Below, one piece after another: positions 17,271-24,669 of a DNA stretch of 64,000 bases. Within the stretch, counting starts at the first letter, position 1, and every line of letters begins with the position of its first letter. Source of the DNA: a bacterium (lineage in GTDB: Bacteria > Vulcanimicrobiota > Xenobia > Xenobiales > JADMJV01); assembly GCA_018780265.1 (NCBI GenBank), contig JADMJV010000012.1:66200-130199 (forward strand). The letters are read 5' to 3'. A program made the position numbers and the translations under genes. The notes below the pieces were generated by a model. That model saw only the letters and a program-made list of their open reading frames with translations, did no database searches and was not told where the DNA came from.

Positions 17271-18282
17271 CCTCTTCGTCGTGGGGGTCCGCGGCGGGCG
17301 CCTCAATGGCTGGGGGGGCGGCCACCGCCTGAACAGGTAGTTGTCCAAATTCGATCACCAGGGCCCCTCCATCTACGCAGAAGCGGTCCACGCGGCAGTC
17401 TATCTTGACGGGAATCTTGACCCAGGGATTGATCCAAATGTTGCTTTCGGCGGCCGTGATCTCCCGCTTGCCGGCGGCAAAGGTTTGAATGGCTTTCAGG
17501 ATCAGCGGGCGCGCCAGGCCGATGAAGATCTTGACGATGTAAATGCCAAACAGGTTGTCGCGGGTGGACATCTGCAGTTCAACCGGGATGGCCATGGGCA
17601 GAAAGCCGGTCTTGATGGTCAGTCGCATGGTGCTGTCGATGAGGGCGATGTCGATGTTGGTCAGTTTGGCTTTGGCCGGGATGCGGTCGCGGATCACATC
17701 AAAGGCGCGGTTTAGCATGATTTCCATGACTCGCACTCGCAGATCTTGCAAGCGAACGGTGGCCTGGCCCAGGGCCTTTTTCTTGTCTTTTTCACGCAGG
17801 TCAAAGTTGAGCACTTCGAGGTTGAGGTTGGTCACCTCGTTCATCAACTGACCGACCAGTTTGACGCGACAACTCTCCATGGTGACGCGCAGGTCGACCA
17901 GTTTGGCTGGCGATAGCTCCACCTCTACGCGCACGTTGCGCAACTCAATTTTATCGAGCAATACGCCCAGTTTGCTGACCACGGCTTGACGGGCCGTTTT
18001 GGCGGCTCGCCCCCAGAAGGCCGGATTGATGAGCAGATCCAGCCTTTCCAGCACGACGGTCAGGTAGAGGTTGAAGTCTTCAGGGTGGGGTAGCTGCAGC
18101 TTTTCAACCGAAATCTGAATATCTTCCACGGTCAGACCTTCGGCTTGACGGGTTTTGAGCAGCACTTTGCTGACCGATGTCTTGACGCCCAGCGACTGCT
18201 CGGACGTGGAGGCCAGGTCCACGTCGACTTGCTGAACGATGAGAGTGTTGATCAGGTCGAGAACTGGCTGCAGCTTTTTCAT
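17230..18282 (-). CDS. Uncharacterised protein, possibly DUF2993/LmeA-like
   Basis: 350 residues with alternating beta and amphipathic patterns (VEVELSPAKLVDLRVTMESCRVK, DIALIDSTMRLTIKTG) like lipid-binding tubular proteins of the DUF2993 type, but without a clear signal peptide. The last 45 residues are Pro/Ala/Glu-rich and disordered. It starts on the stop of the FmdB-like gene (TGATG), so the two form an operon. The family assignment is a guess from pattern only. Confidence 0.65.
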   Translation of the reverse strand: MKKLQPVLDLINTLIVQQVDVDLASTSEQSLGVKTSVSKVLLKTRQAEGLTVEDIQISVEKLQLPHPEDFNLYLTVVLERLDLLINPAFWGRAAKTARQAVVSKLGVLLDKIELRNVRVEVELSPAKLVDLRVTMESCRVKLVGQLMNEVTNLNLEVLNFDLREKDKKKALGQATVRLQDLRVRVMEIMLNRAFDVIRDRIPAKAKLTNIDIALIDSTMRLTIKTGFLPMAIPVELQMSTRDNLFGIYIVKIFIGLARPLILKAIQTFAAGKREITAAESNIWINPWVKIPVKIDCRVDRFCVDGGALVIEFGQLPVQAVAAPPAIEAPAADPHDEEVSEPVEAFLTDAP

Positions 18283-18647
18283 CAGGCCACCTTGTCTCCC
18301 GACGATGAGGACCCACCCGAATCCCCCGAAGAGGATGAGGCCGGAGCGGGGGCAGGCGTGCTCGACGAGTCGCCTGTCGTGCTGGCGGCAGGGGTCTCGC
18401 TACCGCTTCCACTGGACGGCGTTTCGGTGCTGGCCGGCGGGGAACTGGTCGACGATTTGGCCTGAGTACTGTTGTAGTCGTTTTTGTGAAACCCGGTGCC
18501 CTTAAAGATTACGCCAACCGGCGCGATCACCTTGATCAGGGCTACGGCGTGGCAGTGGGGACAGGTTGTCAGTAGAGGGTCGCTGGCTTTTTGCAGCGCT
18601 TCATTGTACTGATTGCATTCGGTGCATTTGTAAACGTAGATTGGCAT
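18282..18647 (-). CDS. FmdB-family zinc ribbon protein
   Basis: 121 residues from the ATG at 18647 (GGGAGG upstream at normal distance; the product begins MPIYVYKC as in the family). The zinc ribbon has CTEC and CPHC at about 8-34, then the conserved GVIFKGTGFHKNDY. The rest (about 65-121) is a long Ser/Thr/Pro/Gly tail of low complexity. FmdB proteins are small putative regulators of unknown mechanism. The tail is longer than in most members. Confidence 0.88.
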   Translation of the reverse strand: MPIYVYKCTECNQYNEALQKASDPLLTTCPHCHAVALIKVIAPVGVIFKGTGFHKNDYNSTQAKSSTSSPPASTETPSSGSGSETPAASTTGDSSSTPAPAPASSSSGDSGGSSSSGDKVA

Positions 18648-19286
18648 AGGGCCTCCCAAAAATCTGGAGTTACTTCCCCCGCCCCCGTCACTCCAAAACC
18701 TGCAATTCCCCGCCCGGCGTTGGGTGTGCAGGCCAACTGGTTGACCCTCAATGAAATTGCCTCACTTTACCCCTCCTTAGTCACTCTGGAACCGGCCATT
18801 CTTGCAGGCCCCGGCGTTCGCGGACCGGGCGGGTCTCGATCGTAATGGCAGTACAGACCCATTGCCTGCAGGGGGCGCCACCAGTCACCAGTCCGGCTCC
18901 GACCAATGCCCTCACCCTCAAGCTAGGCCGCCGCCTGGCCGTGACCGGGGGGGCGAGAAGCTGGAGTCTACCGGCATGTGCGGCGTTTGAGCGGCACAGA
19001 GGGTCTGAAGAATAGGGTCGGGTTCTTCTTCGGCCGGGACCAGGGCTGGGAGTTCCTCCATCAGTTCCCGTCGGCCCAAACCCTACCGAGTAGGGCGCAA
19101 CCGCAGAGCAACCCTAGCCACGTCGAAGGGGCTTGTGCGCTCGGCTTTGCTGGCGGTCGATCAGTTGGACCGGTTTTTCAAGGCTTTTCGCCCTTGAGCG
19201 ACTTGAAATAGTCCGCGGCTTGGCGTCACTTGGCCCGGATGCCTCTTATGGAGCCATTGCGTTGGGGGTCTCGATTTACGGGGGCA
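18648..19286. other. Gene-poor interval with gene remnants
   Basis: 639 bases without a convincing complete gene. Two coding-like scraps are visible. One is a plus-strand piece at about 18680-18780 that matches part of the TPR gene at 26135 (see the 44-base repeat). The other is a minus-strand frame at 18918-19061 (47 residues, MEELPALVPAEEEPDPIL...) whose reading appears to continue upstream across stop codons in other frames. No tRNA, RNase P or tmRNA signatures were found. Confidence 0.5.
18719..18762 (+). repeat. 44-base copy of part of the TPR gene at 26135
   Basis: These 44 bases match the reverse complement of 27019-27062 at 40 of 44 positions. In frame they encode VQANWLTLNEIA, against VQANWLALNELA in the TPR membrane protein. 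Weaker similarity continues about 27 bases upstream. Best read as a remnant of a lost paralogue. Confidence 0.7.
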
Positions 19287-19664
19287 TCAAAACATCGACA
19301 AAGTACCATTAGCGTTCTGCTGAAGCTGACCCGTCGGCGCAAGCTTTTCGGCTTCATGGGCTATTGTTACATCGTAGGCTTTCTTGAGGCTGTAGGCTCC
19401 AGAAGCGCCGAGCATGGCCACGCCCAAAAATCCTAACACCGGAACCGTTGCGGCCGCCACCAGCATCCCAGCTAAGCCCAGCAACTCACGCTTGAGGTGT
19501 CGGTCAGAGGCTTTCTCTGCTGCCACCTGGACATCCGCGCTTCCTAGTGAGACAGAATCCGTCGGAGGAGAGGTCTGTTCATGGGCAGCCGTCCCTGTCG
19601 AACTGGTGGGCCTGAAGATTGCCCCTAAAACGCCGAAGCTTGGAAGACTGTTAGATATATACAT
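19287..19664 (-). CDS. Small membrane protein with shared N-terminal PxDxV segment
   Basis: 125 residues; ATG at 19664 with GGAG upstream. Residues 1-45 are polar and carry PTDSVSLG (34-41), the same motif and position as in the proteins at 3223 and 23117. Residues 62-97 form one or two hydrophobic helices (LLGLAGMLVAAATVPVLGFLGVAMLGASGAY), and a polar tail follows. The gene stands alone. The hydrophobic part lies too far from the N-terminus to be a normal signal peptide. Function unknown. Confidence 0.65.
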   Translation of the reverse strand: MYISNSLPSFGVLGAIFRPTSSTGTAAHEQTSPPTDSVSLGSADVQVAAEKASDRHLKRELLGLAGMLVAAATVPVLGFLGVAMLGASGAYSLKKAYDVTIAHEAEKLAPTGQLQQNANGTLSMF

Positions 19665-19883
19665 GCGCGCTCCATATAACTATATCTCCAGAGTGTAGCG
19701 TACGCATCAGACTCTGCGAAGTGATTTAGTCACACGAGGGTGAGTCCGAGCAGTTCCCCTTCTGTTTGTAGGGGGTCGGTCGATTTTGCCTCACCAAATG
19801 AGGGCCGGTCACGATGCCAGGCTAGAAGGGGGAGCGAGTCGACGCGACGGGAGCCGGCAACGGAGGAAGACAAGGAGTCTTTG

Positions 19884-20777
19884 TTGAATTTTTTTCGACC
19901 TATGACCGACCTGTTGCAACCTATCAAGCCTGTTCTCGACCCACTCGCCAGGAGCTGGGGGCTGCCGCATTTCCAAACCGGCCTGCTCGACAACCTGGAT
20001 TTCTGCGACCAAATGTTGCAGGCACTCCAAGACTATCCCCTGCCCGACCCTCTGCGTTGCAATCTGTACGGCAGCTACATTGGGCCCGGACCGGGCGGAT
20101 TGATGGCCTTTTTCTGGCTGGTCCAGCGCGGCCATCTCGACCCGGCGCTGGTGCGTGACTACCTCGGTTGCCTGCAAGCCGGTCCGGCGGCCCCGGGTGC
20201 GCTCACCGAGTCGGCATTTCTCCCGCTATTGCGCTGGCTGCTGGTGCATTGGCGCGGAAACACGGCCGAACAGCCGCTGTGCCAACTACTCAACAGCAAC
20301 GCCATCAGCGCCCGAGCCCGTTGCGCCGGACTGCGCCTCGCCCTGAGTAGCGAAGGGGTCTCTCCGGAATGGCGCACCCGCCTGGCCCACTGGGCCTGCC
20401 GGAGTAATCACAACGATCCCGAACTCCCCCAGGCCAACGCCGAACTGCACAAAGCCGGCTTTCAAGAATGCGTGCGCCTGGGAGAAAGCCCCACCCAGTT
20501 GGTCCAGGAGGCGCTCCGCCAACTCCAGGGCCAATTGCCAGCCAGCGCCGGCCAGGCCACCCTGGACCTGCTCGAAAATTACGCTCGCGAAATCCCGCCC
20601 GGCCTCACCCATAGCGCACTACTCGTTCTCAAGGACACCAGCCTATCGGCGCTGCGCAGGAGAGCCTTCCAGATGTTGGAAAGGACTCACGGCCCGGAAT
20701 GGATTCATCTGGGCCTGAGGGACAGCGACGCGGCCGTACGCAGTTGGGCGCTGCAACGGCGCAATTTAACTGCTTGA
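19884..20777 (+). CDS. Uncharacterised helical (HEAT-like) protein
   Basis: About 297 residues. TTG at 19884 is chosen because AAGGAG sits 6 bases before it; ATG at 19902 is the alternative. The upstream part of the frame is poor coding sequence. The chain is Leu/Ala-rich with short paired helices, and the last 60 residues (SALRRRAFQMLERTHGPEWIHLGLRDSDAAVRSWAL) read like a HEAT or PBS-lyase repeat. It is followed 9 bases later by the arrestin-like gene, so the two are likely an operon. No enzyme motif seen. Confidence 0.65.
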   Translation: MNFFRPMTDLLQPIKPVLDPLARSWGLPHFQTGLLDNLDFCDQMLQALQDYPLPDPLRCNLYGSYIGPGPGGLMAFFWLVQRGHLDPALVRDYLGCLQAGPAAPGALTESAFLPLLRWLLVHWRGNTAEQPLCQLLNSNAISARARCAGLRLALSSEGVSPEWRTRLAHWACRSNHNDPELPQANAELHKAGFQECVRLGESPTQLVQEALRQLQGQLPASAGQATLDLLENYAREIPPGLTHSALLVLKDTSLSALRRRAFQMLERTHGPEWIHLGLRDSDAAVRSWALQRRNLTA

Positions 20778-20786
20778 AGGGGGCCA

Positions 20787-21605
20787 ATGAACGAACTAGA
20801 GATTGACCTCATTTGCGCCACCTTGCGCCCGGGCGAATCGCTAGCCGGGGTCGTGCGCATCCATGGCCCGGGCGAATCCTTAGTCCACCTTACATTGCAG
20901 GGCGAAGAAGTGCTGGGGGCCGGCAACCTCAGCTTTCAGTTTGTGCTCCCCTTTTTCGAAATGGCCAGCACCGTGGACTGCTCCGAGGGCCCCGCCGAGT
21001 TTCACTTTTTGCTCCCCGAAGGCCTCCCCCCCAGCTACTTCAGCCAGGACTTGCGCTGCCTTTACGCCCTCAAAGCGCGCCGCAAAGGGGCCGTCCCGGG
21101 CCTGTTGCCCACCCTGCTGCCCGCCCTGAAACGGGACGCCATTCACCGCCTCCACATCCCCGTTTTGCCCGCTGCCAGCCCCGCCAACCAGGAGCAACAC
21201 TGGTTTGTCTTGCCGGCCGGCGGAGTCGAACTGGAGGTGCGCCTGGACAGTTGTCAGGTCGAACCCGGCCAGTCCCTGACCGGTGAGTTGGTGATCCGCA
21301 AGGTTTCCGATGGACCCCTACCGCGATGCCTCACTTTTCGGTTTGCCGCAATCGAAGAATCCACCAAAAAGGGCTACCATCACCGCAAGGTCACCAGCCT
21401 GCAAACCCGCGACATCACTCCCGAGCCAGACCTCGAATACCCCATGAAGGGCTTCTTCGATTTCCCCATTCCCCTCGACTCGCCCGCCTCGGGCGACTGG
21501 AACACCTTCCGCGTTCACTACGGATTTCGCGTCGGACTGACGCTGAGCGACGGCCAACAGTTGCGTCAGTCACTACCCATCGAAGTCTGTCGCTACCCTG
21601 CCTGA
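20787..21605 (+). CDS. Arrestin-like two-domain beta protein
   Basis: 272 residues, ATG with GGGGG upstream. Two beta domains each start with the arrestin-type phrase: LRPGESLAGVVRI near residue 12 and VEPGQSLTGELVI near 158. Between them, LPEGLPPSYFSQDLRCLYALKA matches the arrestin N-domain pattern of Pro-Pro-Ser and a Tyr-x-Leu strand. Spo0M-like bacterial proteins share this fold. It is cytosolic with no signal. Its partner is unknown, but the upstream helical-repeat protein is the obvious candidate. The 3' end overlaps the convergent cysteine desulfurase by 13 bases. Confidence 0.7.
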   Translation: MNELEIDLICATLRPGESLAGVVRIHGPGESLVHLTLQGEEVLGAGNLSFQFVLPFFEMASTVDCSEGPAEFHFLLPEGLPPSYFSQDLRCLYALKARRKGAVPGLLPTLLPALKRDAIHRLHIPVLPAASPANQEQHWFVLPAGGVELEVRLDSCQVEPGQSLTGELVIRKVSDGPLPRCLTFRFAAIEESTKKGYHHRKVTSLQTRDITPEPDLEYPMKGFFDFPIPLDSPASGDWNTFRVHYGFRVGLTLSDGQQLRQSLPIEVCRYPA

Positions 21606-22705
21606 AGTCGAGCTCGCTGCAAAGCAGGTCCCATCGCCCCCCACACCCTGTCCACCTCTTCCAGGCTGCTGGCGTGACCCAACGAGAAGCGGATCAACCC
21701 GCGTGATTGCTCGACGCTATATCCCATCGCCGTGACAATTCGAGAGGGTTCCACGCTGTGCGACGAGCAGGCCGATCCCGAGGACACCGAAATCCCTTCC
21801 AGATCCAACAGCACCAACAGGGGCTCGGCCCGCACTCCCTCAAACAACCAGCTACTGATGTGTGGGCTCCGCTGCGCCCCCCGCCCCAGCAACTCCCCTT
21901 CAAGCCCGGTTTCCAGGCGATTCCTCAAACCGATCAAACGCTCCAGCTCCTCGGGTCTGCTCCGCACGCTCACTTCCATCGCTTCGGCCAGGGCCAGCGC
22001 GGCAATCAAATTGCTGGTGCCCGCCCGGCGATGATCTTCCTGAGAGCCACCCACCAGCAGCGGAGCCAGTCTCAGCCCCTGGCGCAGATACAAACAACCG
22101 CTCCCCACCGGTCCACCCAGCTTGTGGGCGGACAGGCTCAACATGTCGATGCCTTCCAGTTGCGGCCAGCCGATCAGGCCGCTTTGCACCGCATCCACGT
22201 GCAGCTTCCAAGAGCCTTTGGCTGCCACCAACTGGGGCACCGGCTGGACCACGCCCACCTCATTATTGACGGCCATCACCGAAACCATGGCCGTGCGCGG
22301 GCCGACCAGTTCGAGCAAGGCCTCCACCACCACTCGCCCGCACCGATCCACCGGCGCCACGTCCACGGCATAACCCTCAAAAGTTAACGCTTTGGCTGCC
22401 TCCCACACCGATGGATGCTCAACAGCGCTTACGATCAGGCGGCTGCCTGCCGGCTGCTGGCGCATCCAACCCAACAAAGCCAGATTGTTGGCCTCGGTCG
22501 CGCCTGAAGTGAAGATCACTTCTTCCACTCTGGCTCCCAACAGGCGGGCCACGCGTTCACGGGCCTCCTCCAGGTGCATGCGGGCTCGATGTCCGTGGCT
22601 ATGCAGGGAAGTAGCGTTGCCCCAGTCCTGGTGGTAGCAATTTAGCAGCAATTGGCGCACCTCGGGCCGCAGCGGCGAGGTCGCCGCGTAGTCCATATAA
22701 ATCAT
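21593..22705 (-). CDS. Cysteine desulfurase (NifS/IscS family)
   Basis: 370 residues. A PLP enzyme that takes sulfur from cysteine for Fe-S clusters or thio-modification. Visible parts are MDYAATSPLRPEV at the start, the PLP-binding SAHKLGGPVGSG lysine, TSGATEANNLALLG, and the catalytic-loop Cys in SSGSACSSH, followed by the arrestor-type SHSVEPSRIV. The short loop fits the NifS/IscS class rather than SufS. No IscU or MnmA gene is adjacent, so the target pathway cannot be told. Confidence 0.92.
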   Translation of the reverse strand: MIYMDYAATSPLRPEVRQLLLNCYHQDWGNATSLHSHGHRARMHLEEARERVARLLGARVEEVIFTSGATEANNLALLGWMRQQPAGSRLIVSAVEHPSVWEAAKALTFEGYAVDVAPVDRCGRVVVEALLELVGPRTAMVSVMAVNNEVGVVQPVPQLVAAKGSWKLHVDAVQSGLIGWPQLEGIDMLSLSAHKLGGPVGSGCLYLRQGLRLAPLLVGGSQEDHRRAGTSNLIAALALAEAMEVSVRSRPEELERLIGLRNRLETGLEGELLGRGAQRSPHISSWLFEGVRAEPLLVLLDLEGISVSSGSACSSHSVEPSRIVTAMGYSVEQSRGLIRFSLGHASSLEEVDRVWGAMGPALQRARLQAG

Positions 22706-23116
22706 TTAAAGCCAGAGGAAACTCTGAAATACTCCTTGCACAGATTTCTCAAACTCGGCCGAATCGCCATTTTCCGACACAAACGTCAAAATGCTGACCA
22801 CCAGAGATCTTCATAAGCATGGGTCAGGGTGATGCATTTCGCTGGCAAAACCTGACTGTTTTTGGCATTGTGCCAAACTGGCTCGCCCCTCAACCCGCCC
22901 GCATCCCTTATAGGGTTCGCACCAACCAGCGACACTATGGATGATTAGAAATAGAGCCAAAATGGATCGAAACAAGCGAATCTCCAGGCCTAGAATGCAC
23001 TTGTGTTTCGACGCCTGGGTACGTCCGCCTTTTCGGCCGGTTCCTCGGCTGCTGGATTTGTGGACTTGTGGAAAAGCGGCCAGCGGCAGGCCTTTCGCTC
23101 TACTCCATGAGAAGCA
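22706..23116. other. Intergenic region upstream of cysteine desulfurase
   Basis: 411 bases with no coding frame. The only structure I see is the perfect 7-bp inverted repeat at 22861-22877. No clear -35/-10 pair at the leaderless spacing precedes the desulfurase. Confidence 0.5.
22861..22877. repeat. Inverted repeat, candidate operator
   Basis: TTTGGCA-TTG-TGCCAAA is a perfect palindrome with a 3-base centre, about 155 bases upstream of the desulfurase start. It could bind a dimeric regulator. No family is implied. Confidence 0.35.
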
Positions 23117-23542
23117 TTAGTAGCAGATGTAGCAGGGGTTATAAAAAGGGGCCTGATAGAGGGTGGGCGGATTGTACACTGGACGGTACTGGTAGCCATA
23201 TCCGTAAGTGGACGGATAGATGGGGGGAGAGTAGTGGTCCGCCAGGGTGCCACCGATGATGGCGCCCACGCCCGCTCCGATCACCACGGCAGCCACGTTG
23301 TCCTGGGTGCCGTAGTAGCCGCCGTGGGTGGCGCATCCAGAGGTGGCCAGCGCCACCGCCAGGGCCGTGGCCATCAGCGCCTTCTTGCCCCAGCCCGGGG
23401 ACGCTGAACCGGACGGGCTGCTCAACTGAACGAAGTCGTCTGGCGCCTCGGGCGCGCTGCATGGGCTGGCCTGAATTCTCGGCTGGGGAATGGCCGGGGG
23501 GGCCTTGTGGCCCAGGGGGCTGAGATTTCGCAAAATGGTCAT
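23117..23542 (-). CDS. Glycine-zipper protein with internal lipobox-like site and shared N-terminal PxDxV segment
   Basis: 141 residues, ATG at 23542 with GAGGAG upstream. Residues 1-50 are polar and carry PDDFVQLS at 34-41. A hydrophobic segment (55-67) then runs into ATSGC70, which resembles a lipobox but starts 50 residues too late for a usual lipoprotein. After it comes a glycine-zipper helix (VAAVVIGAGVGAIIGGTLADHY) and a Tyr/Pro-rich tail. Either the N-terminal 50 residues are a pro-region or the real start is internal. Envelope association is likely. Confidence 0.65.
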   Translation of the reverse strand: MTILRNLSPLGHKAPPAIPQPRIQASPCSAPEAPDDFVQLSSPSGSASPGWGKKALMATALAVALATSGCATHGGYYGTQDNVAAVVIGAGVGAIIGGTLADHYSPPIYPSTYGYGYQYRPVYNPPTLYQAPFYNPCYICY

Positions 23543-23634
23543 GGCCGTGTTCTCCTCGGTGCTTGCTCTGCCGTCATTGTGCCAGATGCACGAATTTCCA
23601 GCGTTACACGGGCGTCAAAGAGCCCGCCCGAATG

Positions 23635-24174
23635 TTATTTTTCTGACCGAGGCCTGACCAGGAGCGTCAGCAGGCCGACCAGGGCGGCGGTGGTGGCCAG
23701 CACAAAGGCGCCCGAAGAGGGTATGGCTAGCCAGCGCAGGGATTCTTTGGCCGCCCCGGTGCCGCCCAGGTGGGGGGCCAGAAACCCGGCCCACATCCAG
23801 AAGACGGAATAGCCCAGTCCTCCTGCTCCCAGGCCCAGGCTGATGGCGGTCGTGGCCATTCGAGAAAGCCCCACCAGGCTGACCAGCACACTGAGCGCTA
23901 TCGCTGTGGTGCCCATGCTGCCGGCGTGCAGGTGGGCGCGCTTCATGTAGGTCCAGGACTTCTCCTGGACGGTTTTGATAGCGGCTTCGTCGCCGTGGTA
24001 GACCGTGTCGCGCACCTGGGCGGCGGAAGCCTGTAAGCGGCCTCTGATGGCCTCTTCGTTGAGGCCGAAAACGATCCCCAGCAACTGGCCGAAAAGGACG
24101 GTCAGAATGGCCAGCGCCAGACCCACAGCGGCCGGACGCAGGGCTGAGAGGGTGTCCTGATGGTAAGTATTCAT
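23635..24174 (-). CDS. Four-helix membrane protein of unknown function
   Basis: 179 residues from the ATG at 24174 (MNTYHQD), chosen because a full promoter sits directly before it; a longer frame from 24321 is Pro-rich and unlikely. There are four hydrophobic helices (about 14-38, 79-100, 103-128, 148-170). Between the first two lies a soluble loop with YHGDEAAIKTVQEKSWTYMKRAHLH, holding several His and Asp that could bind metal or haem. No family is recognised. Confidence 0.7.
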   Translation of the reverse strand: MNTYHQDTLSALRPAAVGLALAILTVLFGQLLGIVFGLNEEAIRGRLQASAAQVRDTVYHGDEAAIKTVQEKSWTYMKRAHLHAGSMGTTAIALSVLVSLVGLSRMATTAISLGLGAGGLGYSVFWMWAGFLAPHLGGTGAAKESLRWLAIPSSGAFVLATTAALVGLLTLLVRPRSEK

Positions 24175-24209
24175 GGCCTGAGAATACTCTTGCAGAGGGG
24201 AGCCGTCCA
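24175..24209 (-). promoter_or_regulatory. Predicted leaderless promoter with overlapping palindrome
   Basis: On the minus strand TGGACG (-35), 17 bases, TATTCT (-10), 6 bases, then the ATG at 24174. The -35 falls inside the palindrome at 24202-24220. Confidence 0.6.
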
Positions 24210-24220
24210 GCGCGGACGGC
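24202..24220. promoter_or_regulatory. Palindrome overlapping the -35 box, candidate operator
   Basis: GCCGTCC-AGCGC-GGACGGC is a perfect 7-bp inverted repeat with a 5-base centre. It covers the -35 hexamer of the four-helix membrane protein gene. A repressor bound here would block RNA polymerase. Confidence 0.45.
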
Positions 24221-24669
24221 GGGAGAAATTGGCCGATGTGAGCATGGGGTGCCTGCAGGGATGATTGTGGGGGTGGGAACAGGCCTGGGTTTGGAGGATT
24301 TTCGGCGGCCCCGGTACTCACTCTCGGGTGGGTCGGGCTCGGCCCGGCCTACCTCCGACCCCGAAGGTGGCGAAGATGAGAGTCGGAGAGTTTCAAATAG
24401 CCGAGGGTCAGAGGAGACCCGGAGTCGGTGCCTGACCCGGCATAATCGAGAATGAAGAACACTTCCTGGCATAGTCGTGGGGAGCATCGGTTGGCCCGAC
24501 AAATTGTGACCAGATCACAGTGCTGAGAGCGGTCACGCTTCCCCCTGGTCGGGTGTCAGCCAGGGCGCTCGTTCCACCTCGCACTGAGCATCGTAGACGA
24601 GATTCTTCAAACAGGCATGAAAAAGAAGCGACTGTAGCGGCTTAGCAGTTCCTCCCTTCGACCCATGAA
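24221..24669. other. Gene-free interval
   Basis: About 450 bases between the membrane protein promoter and the 3' end of the HNH gene. Frames on both strands are short, Arg/Ser/Pro-rich and lack ribosome sites. I see no RNA gene or repeat. Confidence 0.5.

Noticed and set aside
18648..19286. Hidden structural RNA (tmRNA, RNase P, 6S) in the gene-poor interval
   Set aside because: I looked for the conserved cores on both strands and found none. The coding-like scraps explain part of the sequence better.
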